Notes: generated from the letters alone by a model not told the origin. A stretch of DNA of 64,000 bases from CAVPDE01 sp963707125 (GCA_963707125.1 CAVPOU010000020.1:248001-312000), one strand, 5' to 3'. Positions 34,399 through 42,797 are shown, numbered from the stretch's first letter. Numbers and translations: made by a program.

Positions 34399-35271
34399 GT
34401 GTTCGTAGGGACGATTGTTTACGCGATCATTAACAGCGTCATCCTGATCCTGATGTCCATCGGGTTCAACCTGACCTTCGGCATCAGCGGGATCTCCAAC
34501 TTTGCCTATGGGGCGCTCTATATCCTTGCCGCCTTTGTGACCTGGATGCTTCTGTATCTGGTGGGGCTTCCCTATTTGGTTTCGGCTCTGATCTCCATTC
34601 TTTTTACGGCGTTCATCGGCGCCATGATGTATCGCTTCATCCTGATGCGCGTCCGCGGACAGGTTCTTTCCGAGGTGATTGCCACCTTCGGTATCGGATT
34701 GGCCATCCTCGAGTTCTTCCGGTACCTGGGTTTCGTCGGAGTGGAATACGCGCTACCCGTGTTCATTGACGAGAGCTTCATGATCGGAGACGTTTATGTG
34801 GACATGCAGAGGATCCTGATCGTGATCTCGAGCGTGGTCCTGGTCCTTTTGCTCTGGCTTTTTGTCCATTACACCTCCCTTGGACTGGCTTTCAGGGGGA
34901 TTGCCCAGGATGAACGCACCGCCCTCACCTTCGGCATGGACTCGGACCATATCGCCACCTTGAGCGTCTCCTTTGGTGCAGGGCTTGCGGCCATTGCCGC
35001 AACGATTATCATCCCCCTGGGAACCATCTCGGTCAGTCAAGGGTATGATGTGCTGATCAATGCTCTGGCGGTCTCCATCATTGGGGGTCTGGGCAGTACA
35101 AGCGGCGTGATCGTGGCGAGCCTTGTTGTGGGATTTGCGCAGCGCTTTACGGACACCTACATCGGGTCCCACTGGACCATGATCGTGAGCCTGGTGGCCA
35201 TCCTGATCGTGCTGGTGATCAAGCCCTCGGGGTTGTACGGGAAACAGAAGGAGTTGGAAGAAAGAATCTGA
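34399..35271 (+). CDS. livH: Liv-type ABC importer permease, LivH (system 2)
   Basis: A 290-residue permease of about eight hydrophobic helices, starting at GTG 34399 after GAGGAA. SVILILMSIGFNLTFGISGISNFAYGALY is the LivH N-terminal signature (SNFAYG in place of VNFAHG), FRGIAQDERTALTFGMDSD is the coupling loop, and SIIGGLGSTSGVIVASLVVG the late conserved part. It forms the channel with LivM. Confidence 0.92.
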   Translation: MFVGTIVYAIINSVILILMSIGFNLTFGISGISNFAYGALYILAAFVTWMLLYLVGLPYLVSALISILFTAFIGAMMYRFILMRVRGQVLSEVIATFGIGLAILEFFRYLGFVGVEYALPVFIDESFMIGDVYVDMQRILIVISSVVLVLLLWLFVHYTSLGLAFRGIAQDERTALTFGMDSDHIATLSVSFGAGLAAIAATIIIPLGTISVSQGYDVLINALAVSIIGGLGSTSGVIVASLVVGFAQRFTDTYIGSHWTMIVSLVAILIVLVIKPSGLYGKQKELEERI

Positions 35272-35289
35272 GAGTGAGAACTATTCGGG

Positions 35290-35560
35290 AAAAACGAATG
35301 TAGAATGTCGAACCGCAGAATAACGAATGTCGAAGGGAACCGAAGAGCCTGAGCAAATAGTTGGGAAATGAACTTGATGCGTTCGTAAGAAGTCGTCTAC
35401 GTCGCCACTCCCGCGAAGGCGGGAGTCCAGAAGACGCCGGAAAGACTGGATTCCCGCCTACGCGGGAATGACAGAAAAGGGGTTTTTGCGGCTTTCTACG
35501 AAGTTATCAAACTTCATCATTCGACATTCCTTGTTCGATATTCGACATTCGCTTTGTTTC
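35290..35560. repeat. Nested repeat: family E arms around a family A palindrome
   Basis: The livH-livM gap is wholly repeat. The outer left part has AACGAATGTAGAATGTCG and AACGAATGTCGAAGG units, and the outer right part CTTCATCATTCGACATTCC and TTCGATATTCGACATTCG. The right part is the reverse complement, with about two mismatches, of the family E core at 44699 and 49258. Between them lies a family A element (35401-35472: CACTCCCGCGAAGGCGGGAG and GGATTCCCGCC..GCGGGAATGAC). One element appears to have landed in another. Confidence 0.75.
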
Positions 35561-35605
35561 GGTGATCTGAGATAACCAATTGATGGAACGTGGTGAAGGA
35601 CGATT

Positions 35606-36610
35606 GTGAAGAAGCGACGAGAAAGAATCGATCGGGGCATCAAGGTCAGGGCTGAAGACATTTTTGCTGTCTGTTCCTGGCGGGAGATGCTCTATCTTTC
35701 CGCGCCCAGACTCCTTCCCATCATCGGTTTCATTGTTCTCCCACTGGTTCTGGGAGATTACTGGCAAAGAGTTCTGCTCTCCGTCGCCGTCTTTGCTCTG
35801 CTGGCCATCAGCTGGGATATCCTGGCCCAGAGCAGCATGGTCTCTCTCGGACAGGCGCTCTTTTTTGGGATGGGTGCTTACTGCTCCGGAATTCTCAACC
35901 ACTATTTCGGGATTACCCCTTTTGTGACGATCCCCATTGCCGCGGTCCTGGGAGGTGCGATTTGCACGCTTCTCCTTCTGCCGGTCCTGAGGCTTCGCGG
36001 CGTGTATTTCGCCATGGTCACCCTGATCATCCCTCTCATGCTGGAGCGGGTGATTGAAGCAACCAAGATCTTTGGAGGCACGGAGGGGATCAGCGGCCTC
36101 ACGGCGCTCCCTTCCAAATGGCTGGAACTTTACATCCTCTTGGCGGCTGTTCTTGCCGCCCTCTTCGGATTCAGGCGTTTGATGACCTCGGATTACGGTC
36201 TGGTCCTCAAGGGCATCAAAGACAACGACCGCTCTGTCATGAACGCGGGGATCAACGTCTACTGGTTCAAGATCCAGGCCCTCTTTATTGCCAGTTCGGT
36301 CGGCGCCTTTGCAGGCGCCATGATGACCCATGTCTACCGTTTCGTGGGCATGCCGGTATTTGCGCTTGATTATTCCATTCTCCCCATTGCGGCCGCCATG
36401 GTGGGAGGCCCTGGTTCCTTTGCAGGGGCGACCCTGGGCGCCTTTATTCTTGTTCCTCTTTCCGAAGCTCTTCGAGCGCTGGGCGGGTTGAGAATCGTCT
36501 TCTACGGCGTTTTTCTCGTCATTTTTGTTGTTGGGCTCCCTGAGGGAATCTTCCACTTCGTTTCGCGGAAATATCACCAGTTTGAGCGCTGGGTTGAGGT
36601 GGAGAAATGA
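35606..36610 (+). CDS. livM: Liv-type ABC importer permease, LivM (system 2)
   Basis: A 334-residue permease starting at GTG 35606, with a basic cytoplasmic N-terminus (KKRRERIDRGIKVRAED) and about nine helices. LAQSSMVSLGQALFFGMGAYCSG replaces the usual GxxGQxSxGHAxFxGxGAY signature, with Q-S-S-M where G-Y-x-G is common. IKDNDRSVMNAGINVYWFKIQA is the ATPase-coupling loop. Its stop overlaps the livG start (ATGA). Confidence 0.92.
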   Translation: MKKRRERIDRGIKVRAEDIFAVCSWREMLYLSAPRLLPIIGFIVLPLVLGDYWQRVLLSVAVFALLAISWDILAQSSMVSLGQALFFGMGAYCSGILNHYFGITPFVTIPIAAVLGGAICTLLLLPVLRLRGVYFAMVTLIIPLMLERVIEATKIFGGTEGISGLTALPSKWLELYILLAAVLAALFGFRRLMTSDYGLVLKGIKDNDRSVMNAGINVYWFKIQALFIASSVGAFAGAMMTHVYRFVGMPVFALDYSILPIAAAMVGGPGSFAGATLGAFILVPLSEALRALGGLRIVFYGVFLVIFVVGLPEGIFHFVSRKYHQFERWVEVEK

Positions 36611-37360
36611 GCGAAGCCCCCCTGTTGAGCGTCACGGATCTTTCAAAGGCTTTTGGCGGGGTTCAGGCCGTCAACCGGGTGAGCTTTGATCTCAACAAAG
36701 GCGATCTTCTCGGCATCATCGGCCCTAACGGGTCGGGCAAGACCACCACGGTCAATCTCATCACCGGTTTCGTGAAGGCTACGGCAGGCCGTGTTCTTTT
36801 CAAAGGGCAGGATATCACCAGATTGGCCCCCTACAAGATCGTCCGGCTCGGGATTGCAAGAACGTTTCAGATGGTGAAACCCTTTTATCAATTGCCCGCC
36901 TTCAAGAACATGATCATCCCTCTTTACTCTCCAAGGGTGAAAGCAATTGCCGGAGGCAAATACGGCGACCGCAATGCCGTGGCCCTGGATCTTCTTGAAG
37001 AAGTCGGGTTTGAAAGGGATGCCCAGGTCGCGTACAAGATTGCGAGTGTGCTCCCTCAAGGGTACCTGAAGAGGTTGGAGCTGGCGAAGGCGATTGCCCT
37101 TCAACCCGAACTCATGATCCTGGACGAGCTCTTCTCAGGGCTCAGTCTCGCTGAAGTGGCCAGCATTGTGCCCATCATCGAGAAGCTTCTTCATGGAAGG
37201 CAAGACCATCATCATGATCGAGCACCGGCTGAAGGAACTCTTCAGAATTGCCAGCCGGTTGATGGTGCTCAACTACGGTCGGAAGATTGCCGAAGGATCG
37301 GCGAAAGAGGTCATGGAGAGCGACGAAGTTAAAAAAGCTTATCTCGGCTCGGAGGAATAG
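36607..37360 (+). pseudogene. livG: Liv-type ABC importer ATPase, LivG (system 2), one frameshift
   Basis: A 250-residue LivG once one extra base near 37187-37191 is removed. The first frame holds Walker A GPNGSGKTTTVNLITG, IARTFQMVKPFYQLP, the signature LPQGYLKRLELAKAIA and Walker B LMILDELFSGLS. The second frame supplies the end (MEGKTIIMIEHRLKELFRIA with the switch His, then YGRKIAEGSAKEVM). Walker B ends DEL where DEP is usual. In the sequence as given the switch region is lost. It lies in the same operon as the thrice-shifted binding protein, so this importer carries four lesions in all. Confidence 0.82.
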
Positions 37361-37373
37361 GAAGGAGAATCTC

Positions 37374-37480
37374 ACCGCAGAGCACGCAAAGGACGCAGAG
37401 GGTTGTTTTTGTAAGAATACCGTAGAACAGGGTTTTCAGAACTATATAGGGTTCTCAGCGATCTCAGCGTTCTCCGCGGT
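37374..37480. repeat. Family B repeat, full inverted copy
   Basis: CACCGCAGAGCACGCAAAGG with ACGCAGAGG on the left faces GATCTCAGCGTTCTCCGCGG on the right, across about 55 bases. It fills the livG-livF gap and can be read through as a false N-terminus of livF. Confidence 0.75.
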
Positions 37481-37496
37481 AAGAATGGAATCGACG

Positions 37497-38243
37497 ATGC
37501 TTGATGTTCAGAATCTCATGGTGTTTTTTGAAAATGCGCTGGCGCTCAATGATTTCAGCATGAAGGTCGAGGAGGGTGAAATCGTGGGAGTCATCGGCTC
37601 CAACAGCGCAGGGAAGACCACCCTGATGAATACGCTCTCAGGCCTCATCATGGACATGCGCACGAAGGAGAAACGCAAGGGCGGAGAGCGGATCACCGTT
37701 TACGGGAAGATCGTCTACAAGGGAGAAGATGTCACAGAGACGAGCCCGAGCGACCGTGTGAAAAAGGGCATCGTCCTTTCAAGGGAAAGACACCCGGTTT
37801 TCCCGGAAAGCAGTGTGGTGGAGAACCTGAAGATCGCCGGCTATCTCCGAAAGAAATCGCAAATCCATGAGGCGATGGATTACGTGTTCAATCTGTTCCC
37901 TGCGCTGCTCCACCTGAAGACCCGAAAGGCAGGGTTTTTGAGCGGCGGAGAGCAGCAGATGCTCGCCATCGGCATGAGCCTCGTGGTCAAGCCGGAGCTT
38001 CTGCTTCTGGATGAACCGCTTCTGGGCCTGAGCCCCATGATGCAAAAGACCCTCGTGGGAGCCATCTGCAACCTGAAGAAAGACTCAGGAATTACCGTTC
38101 TGATGACTGAACAGTTCGCGAGACCAGTGCTCCCGATCATTCACAGGGGATATGTCATAGAGAACGGCATGCTGACGCTCAGCGGCACAGGCAAAGAGTT
38201 GATGGACAATCCCGAGATCAAGGCGGCTTACTTCGGGGTTTGA
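37497..38243 (+). CDS. livF: Liv-type ABC importer ATPase, LivF (system 2)
   Basis: A 248-residue LivF. MLDVQNLMVFFENALALNDF opens the protein, Walker A is VIGSNSAGKTTLMNTLSG, the signature GFLSGGEQQMLAIGMSLV, Walker B LLLLDEPLLGLSP, and the H-loop position holds Gln in LMTEQFARPV. The frame is open upstream through the family B repeat; ATG 37497 is taken as the start (ATG 37485 also possible) since residues before it are repeat-derived. A roughly 15-residue insert (MRTKEKRKGGERITVYG) after Walker A is unusual. Confidence 0.9.
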   Translation: MLDVQNLMVFFENALALNDFSMKVEEGEIVGVIGSNSAGKTTLMNTLSGLIMDMRTKEKRKGGERITVYGKIVYKGEDVTETSPSDRVKKGIVLSRERHPVFPESSVVENLKIAGYLRKKSQIHEAMDYVFNLFPALLHLKTRKAGFLSGGEQQMLAIGMSLVVKPELLLLDEPLLGLSPMMQKTLVGAICNLKKDSGITVLMTEQFARPVLPIIHRGYVIENGMLTLSGTGKELMDNPEIKAAYFGV

Positions 38244-38250
38244 GAAGACT

Positions 38251-38360
38251 CACCGCAGAGGCCGCAAAGAACGCAGAGGGTTATTTTCAGCAAAAACCAG
38301 ATAGAAGAGGGCTTCTACAATCATAGGTAACTCTCTGCGCTCTCAGCGTTCTCGGCGGTA
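38251..38360. repeat. Family B repeat, full inverted copy
   Basis: TCACCGCAGAGGCCGCAAAG with AACGCAGAGG faces AACTCTCTGCGCTCTCAGCG with TTCTCGGCGGTAAG. It closely resembles the copy at 37374 and lies between livF and the next ligase. Confidence 0.75.
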
Positions 38361-38376
38361 AGAGTTTATTTGAGAA

Positions 38377-40020
38377 ATGAACCAAACCACAGAATACAAC
38401 ATTTACGCTGCGTTTGAAGCGACGGCTCAAAGGCGAGGCGATCATCCGGCGGTCATCTATCTTGGGACCCGGTACTCCTATCTTGAAGTCAAGAACCTGG
38501 CAGAACGATTCGCTGCGGCGCTGCACAGTCTTGGGGTGACTTCCGGCCAAAGGGTTATGCTTTACATCCCCAATACGCTCCAGTGGGTGGTCACGTGGCT
38601 TGGCATCCAGCGGGCAGGCGCGGTCGCTGTTCCCCTCACGCCCATCTATACGCCCCATGATCTCAGATATATCGCGAACGACAGTGAAGCGGAAGCCATC
38701 ATCTGTGCGGATACCAACTTCGGATACGTGAAGAGGGTCCTGCCTGAGACCAAAATCAAAACGGTTATCGTCACCCGTATGGCTGACCTCTTGCCCTGGT
38801 GGAAGCGATTTTTCGGCTATCTCTTTGACGTCACCCCTAAAGGGAAGATCGCTCTTGAAGAGAACACGTATTCTCTCAGGGATCTTTTGTCCAAGTACAA
38901 AGGAGAGGTCAATCACCTGCCTGCGCTGAAGCGAGACGGCAGAGCGAGAGCTGAAATCCTTTATACCGGCGGTACCACGAAGTTCCCCAAAGGGGTTCCC
39001 TTTACCCACGACCTCTTCCTTGTGTCCATGGCTGAGCAGATCACGGTGAGCGAACCCCTGGTGCCGGTGGAAAAGAATATCATCTTCGGGAACGCGCCGC
39101 TGTTTCACATCCTGGGGCAAACGTGCAGTCTCGCCACCCTCTTCGTGGGGGGCACCCTGATGCTCCAGCCGAAAGTCAATGTGGACGCCACGTTCGAAGG
39201 CATTGAGCGATTCAGAGCAACCACCATGATCGGCGTGCCGACTCTGTACCGGATGATGCTGGAGCACGACCGGGTCGACCAGTACGATTTGAGCTCCGTT
39301 GTGTACTGGTATAGCGCCGGAGACGTTCTGCCCGTGGAGGTTGGAAAGCGCTGGCAAGAGAAGTTCGGCAAGGTGATTTATCAGGGGTATGGGGCAACGG
39401 AGACCTGCGGCGGGGTTGCCATGTGCCCTGTCACGATTAACAATCCTCCGAAGAGCGTCGGACGTGTCGTACCCAGCAAGAGAATTAAACTGGTCGACAC
39501 GAACACTCTTGAACCGGTGAAGATGGGCGAGCCGGGAGAGCTCCTTGTCAACTCGGATCTCATGGTTAACACTTACCTCAATAAACCGGAAGAAACGGCT
39601 GAATCTTTTATAGAAATAGAAGGCCGGAAGTGGTACCGCACAGCGGATGTTATGTCCATGGACGAAGAAGGGAACATCTATTTCGTGGACAGAACAGTGG
39701 ACACGATCAAGCACAAGGGCTACAGGGTATCCGCCTCCGAGATCGAAGCCGTGCTTCAGGAGCACCCGGCGGTTGTGGGCGCCTGCGTCGTGGGGATACC
39801 GGACGAAAAGGTCGGTGAGAGGATTAAAGCTTACGTGGTTCTTAAAGGGGACATCAAGGGAATCACCGGATATGATCTGATCAAGTGGTGCCGCAAAAAT
39901 CTCGTTGCCTACAAGGTTCCTCAGTACATCGAATTCAGGGACATGCTCCCAAAATCAAAGGTAGGGAAACTCCTGCGCCGCGAAATCCGGGACGAAGAAA
40001 AACGAAGAGCGGAAGCGTAA
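38377..40020 (+). CDS. AMP-forming acyl-CoA ligase
   Basis: A 547-residue ANL ligase. The ATP loop YTGGTTKFPKGVPFTH near residue 196 has Lys-Phe where Gly-x is usual (TGGTTGxPKG). Other motifs are YQGYGATETCGGVAMCP, KWYRTADVMSMDEEGNIYFV, DTIKHKGYRVSASEIE and the C-terminal KSKVGKLLRREIR with the catalytic Lys. It follows the second importer in the same direction, so it probably activates what that system imports. The substrate is not assigned. Confidence 0.9.
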   Translation: MNQTTEYNIYAAFEATAQRRGDHPAVIYLGTRYSYLEVKNLAERFAAALHSLGVTSGQRVMLYIPNTLQWVVTWLGIQRAGAVAVPLTPIYTPHDLRYIANDSEAEAIICADTNFGYVKRVLPETKIKTVIVTRMADLLPWWKRFFGYLFDVTPKGKIALEENTYSLRDLLSKYKGEVNHLPALKRDGRARAEILYTGGTTKFPKGVPFTHDLFLVSMAEQITVSEPLVPVEKNIIFGNAPLFHILGQTCSLATLFVGGTLMLQPKVNVDATFEGIERFRATTMIGVPTLYRMMLEHDRVDQYDLSSVVYWYSAGDVLPVEVGKRWQEKFGKVIYQGYGATETCGGVAMCPVTINNPPKSVGRVVPSKRIKLVDTNTLEPVKMGEPGELLVNSDLMVNTYLNKPEETAESFIEIEGRKWYRTADVMSMDEEGNIYFVDRTVDTIKHKGYRVSASEIEAVLQEHPAVVGACVVGIPDEKVGERIKAYVVLKGDIKGITGYDLIKWCRKNLVAYKVPQYIEFRDMLPKSKVGKLLRREIRDEEKRRAEA

Positions 40021-40084
40021 TCGACAGGACGATACCAGAATCCCAAATTTGATGATCCCCCAAGGGATCAGAAAACTATTTTTC

Positions 40085-40163
40085 GTCATTCCGGCGAAAG
40101 CCGGAATCCAGTCTATGGGTCTGGTTGCGAACCATCTGGACTCCGGTTTTCACCGGAGTGACG
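40085..40163. repeat. Family A palindrome
   Basis: GTCATTCCGGCGAAAGCCGG with AATCCAG faces CTGGACTCCGGTTTTCACCG with GAGTGAC, separated by about 20 bases. It marks the end of the rightward block. Confidence 0.8.
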
Positions 40164-40248
40164 GCTTCTTGTGAAGCCGTCAATTCTTATGTTCAAACTG
40201 TTCCGCCTGTTGCTTATCTTGTTTGCCCACCTGGCAAGCATTCCGCAT

Positions 40249-40335
40249 TCAAGTTGAGATTCCTAATTTAGGCAGAATGTAGGCCTGAAGCGCTACCCAC
40301 AAAACCACAATCAATACCAGCCACAAGATTCCCAT
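40249..40335 (-). CDS. Very small membrane protein, 28 residues
   Basis: ATG 40335 follows AAAGGGGA at about five bases and opens MGILWLVLIVVLWVALQAYI then LPKLGIST and TGA. It is one membrane helix with a short basic end. The ending LPKLGxxT is one I associate with tiny single-helix proteins in related anaerobes, but I cannot check this. An upstream ATG (40363-40365) would add ten polar residues. It lies downstream of the zinc-ribbon gene in the same direction. Confidence 0.5.
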   Translation of the reverse strand: MGILWLVLIVVLWVALQAYILPKLGIST

Positions 40336-40391
40336 ATTTTTCCCCTTTGTTAATTCGTTTTCCATGCAACAATCCTAAATCCCCCTCTAAT

Positions 40392-40525
40392 CCCCCTTTT
40401 TCAAAGGGGGAGGCTAATCCTTATTCTGGATTCCCCGCGATCGCGAAAACCTACCGCCATTTCTGACCAGAGTGCCAGGTATCGAGCAAGAGGTGAAGAA
40501 CGCTCTCCCCTTTTAAAAAGGGGAG
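40392..40525. repeat. Two CCCCCTTT / AAAGGGGG palindromes
   Basis: CCCCCTTTTTCAAAGGGGG at 40392-40410 and CTCCCCTTTTAAAAAGGGGA near 40505-40525 are short hairpins of the same type as the one at 30254. The sequence between them shows no gene I can support. Confidence 0.65.
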
Positions 40526-40569
40526 GTGGAGGGGATTTCCCAGGCAGCTCACGGCAGCCGTCAGTGCCC

Positions 40570-40782
40570 TCAGGAAAAGCCGCCATGAGAGGCGCAAGAG
40601 TGTGATTCTGCACTTGCGCCCTCGCCCGAACTCGATGAGCCGCAAGAGAACGAGGACATGAGCTTGCACGTGTCATTTTCACCGCAGGTCGGACACACGG
40701 CAATATCATCAGGGTCAGAGGGGAACATGAGCTGCTCAAAAGTCTTTCCGCACTTCCTGCACTGGAATTCGTAAATGGGCAT
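40570..40782 (-). CDS. FmdB-type zinc-ribbon protein
   Basis: A 70-residue protein starting MPIYEFQCRKCGKTFEQLM, the hallmark of the FmdB/CxxC_CxxC_SSSS family (TIGR02605). Two CxxC pairs (CRKCG and CPTCGE) should bind one zinc, and a Ser/Cys-rich tail follows (SFSCGSSSSGEGASAESHSC). ATG 40782 has AAGGAGAG upstream; an earlier in-frame ATG at 40806 lies before this site and is rejected. Function is uncertain (proposed regulatory). It stands alone apart from the tiny membrane gene. Confidence 0.88.
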   Translation of the reverse strand: MPIYEFQCRKCGKTFEQLMFPSDPDDIAVCPTCGENDTCKLMSSFSCGSSSSGEGASAESHSCASHGGFS

Positions 40783-40872
40783 TCGATACTCTCCTTGAGG
40801 ACACAAGAAAACTAAGTGAACAATATAATCTTCGGCTCAAAGAAATCAAGGCAATCGAACAAACCCTTTTCT

Positions 40873-40963
40873 GTCATTCCCGCGGAGGCGGGAATCCAGT
40901 CTTTCTAAATTCTTCTGGACTCCCGCTCCCCGCCTTCGCGGGGAAAAGCTTCGCGGGAGTGAC
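40873..40963. repeat. Family A palindrome, compound copy
   Basis: GTCATTCCCGCGGAGGCGGG with AATCCAG faces CTGGACTCCCGCTCCCCGCC ... CGCGGGAGTGAC, with an inner CCCCGC..GCGGGG hairpin. It lies just after the end of the TRAP transporter operon on the - strand and could help end its transcript. Confidence 0.75.
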
Positions 40964-41001
40964 AACCTGGGGACTCTCTACGGACGCATCATCATTGGTA
41001 T

Positions 41002-42273
41002 TTAACGGATTAACATTGGAAGATAAAGGCTCAGGGAGGGCCAGTAAGTAATCAGAGCAAGAGTGAGAAGAAGGATGAACAGAAAGGGCAGGGTGGCTCG
41101 GTAGAGTTCTATGATAGGCCGTTGGAAACGGGTGCTGGCGATGAAAAGGTTGAGGCCGATGGGAGGCGTGTTGTAGCCGATGCCAAGGTTAACCAGGAAA
41201 ATCACCCCGAGGTGTACGGGATCCACCTGGAATTTCTCCGCAAGGGGAATGATCAGAGGCACCACCACGAGAATGGCGCTGAAGATATCCATCATGCAGC
41301 CGACAAGCAGCAGAAAAAGGTTCAGAACAAGGAGAAAAGCGATCTTGCTCTCGATCATTCCTTTCATGAATTCAAAGAGCTTCATGGGAACAAAAGCATC
41401 CACCAGATAATTGGTGAAACCCAGGGCGGCTCCGAGCACGATCATGATGCCCCCCACCATCTTCATGCTCTCCAGCATGATCTTGGGCACATCGCTGAGC
41501 AGGCGAAGCTCCCTGAACACGATCGTCTTGAGAATAAGCACATAGACCACGGTCAGGGCGGCGGCTTCCGTGGCTGTGCAAAAGCCCGAATAAAGACCGG
41601 CAAGGATCAGGAAGGGAAGGGGAAGTTCCCACGCTGCCTCTTTAAGAGCGTGAAGGAATTCGGAGACAGAGAAAGGAGGCGTTTCGAGTTTCCATTTCCT
41701 TCCCATGAAGATGGAGAAGAGGCATAAAGACCCCACAATGAGAATCCCCGGGAGAAGGCCTGCCACAAAAAGTTTCTCAATGCTCACGCCGGACACAAAC
41801 CCATAGAGAATAATGGGCAGACTCGGTGGAAACAGAAGGCCGAGGCTTCCTGAGGAGGTGACCAGTCCGAGGGAAAAATCCTCTCTGTATTTCTCGGAGA
41901 TGAGCGCCGGGAAAAGGAGGCCCCCCAGTGCAATAATAGTCACTCCCGTTGCTCCGGTGATTGCCGTGAAGAAGGAACAGGAAACGAGAGCCACGACTCC
42001 CAGTCCTCCGGGGAGCCATCCGAAAAGGCTCCTGGAGAAGCGGACCAGTCGTGTCGATGTGTGGCCCTCACTGAGGAGATATCCGGCAAAGGTGAAAAGC
42101 GGTATGGCGAGGAGCACCGGCGCATTGGCGAGGCGGAAGACCTCAATGGCGATGGCGGAAAAATCCACGCCGCTCGTGTGGAGTCCCAGCATGGCAGCGC
42201 CCATGATGCCGGCAAAAATCGGGAGCCCTGAGAGAGAAAAGAGAGTGATAAGGATAATGATCGCAGCGATCAC
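41002..42273 (-). CDS. dctM: TRAP transporter large permease, DctM type
   Basis: A 423-residue permease with about twelve hydrophobic helices, the ion-coupled translocator of the TRAP family. SGLPIFAGIMGAAMLGL, LLAIPLFTFAGYLLSEG, ITGATGVTIIALGGLLFPAL, YSGFCTATEAAALTVVYVL and NLGIGYNTPPIGLNLFIA are family marks. The frame is open 119 codons further, but that part is antisense-like and polar. The true start is GTG 42273-42271 after GAGGAGG, and it overlaps the DctQ stop as GTGA. This places Q and M in translational coupling. Confidence 0.93.
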   Translation of the reverse strand: MIAAIIILITLFSLSGLPIFAGIMGAAMLGLHTSGVDFSAIAIEVFRLANAPVLLAIPLFTFAGYLLSEGHTSTRLVRFSRSLFGWLPGGLGVVALVSCSFFTAITGATGVTIIALGGLLFPALISEKYREDFSLGLVTSSGSLGLLFPPSLPIILYGFVSGVSIEKLFVAGLLPGILIVGSLCLFSIFMGRKWKLETPPFSVSEFLHALKEAAWELPLPFLILAGLYSGFCTATEAAALTVVYVLILKTIVFRELRLLSDVPKIMLESMKMVGGIMIVLGAALGFTNYLVDAFVPMKLFEFMKGMIESKIAFLLVLNLFLLLVGCMMDIFSAILVVVPLIIPLAEKFQVDPVHLGVIFLVNLGIGYNTPPIGLNLFIASTRFQRPIIELYRATLPFLFILLLTLALITYWPSLSLYLPMLIR

Positions 42274-42797
42274 GATGCCGTCCTCCTCAAGATCCCGAGT
42301 GCAGAGGAAAGGCCCCTCACTAAAAAGCGAAAACACATGAGCAAAAAGCCCGCCGGAAGAATCAACTGGCCGATCCAGTTGGGAACGTTCAAAAAGAGGT
42401 TGCCGCCAAAGGTCATCTCGGTGCCGACATAGAACAGGGAGGCTTTGAGCATCAGAGCCGTCACAAGAGCTCCGGCCAAAGACAAAAGAACGTCGAGCAG
42501 GGGAAGCCAGGACACTGGAATGATCTGGGTGAGAAGGTCGATTTTGATGTGCTTGTTTTCCCCGGTCACCAGGGAGGCGCCCAAAAAGGTCACCCAGAGA
42601 ACAAGAAGCCTCACAAAGGGTTCGGCCCAATCAAGGCTCCCCATGAGATCGTTTGCCCATCCCATGTGGGTGTAAATGAAAAGGCTCCTTAGCATCACCT
42701 GGATGGAGGTGAGGAACACCATGAGGCTCAGGAAAAGAACGAGAAGCCGTCCCTCGAAACGAGCGATGGCTTTATCGATCCGTGCGAGTGTCTTCAT
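42270..42797 (-). CDS. dctQ: TRAP transporter small permease, DctQ type
   Basis: A 175-residue membrane protein with four hydrophobic helices, preceded by a short charged segment (ARIDKAIARFEGR). The conserved cytoplasmic segment TGENKHIKIDLLTQIIP matches the DctQ mark (E-x-x-H-I-x-x-D/V). It pairs with DctM. It overlaps DctP by one base (TGATG) and DctM by four bases. Confidence 0.92.
   Translation of the reverse strand: MKTLARIDKAIARFEGRLLVLFLSLMVFLTSIQVMLRSLFIYTHMGWANDLMGSLDWAEPFVRLLVLWVTFLGASLVTGENKHIKIDLLTQIIPVSWLPLLDVLLSLAGALVTALMLKASLFYVGTEMTFGGNLFLNVPNWIGQLILPAGFLLMCFRFLVRGLSSALGILRRTAS

Noticed and set aside
37166..37360. A separate 64-residue protein after LivG
   Set aside because: It holds the LivG switch-His region and C-terminus, so it is the tail of the frameshifted gene.
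38287..39765. A 492-codon open frame antisense to the ligase at 38377
   Set aside because: The opposite strand carries a complete ligase with all motifs; the antisense frame extends into the family B repeat.
41002..42630. Long DctM start 119 codons upstream of the chosen GTG
   Set aside because: The added residues overlap the DctQ gene, are polar and unlike any DctM N-terminus; the GTGA overlap and GAGGAGG support 42273.
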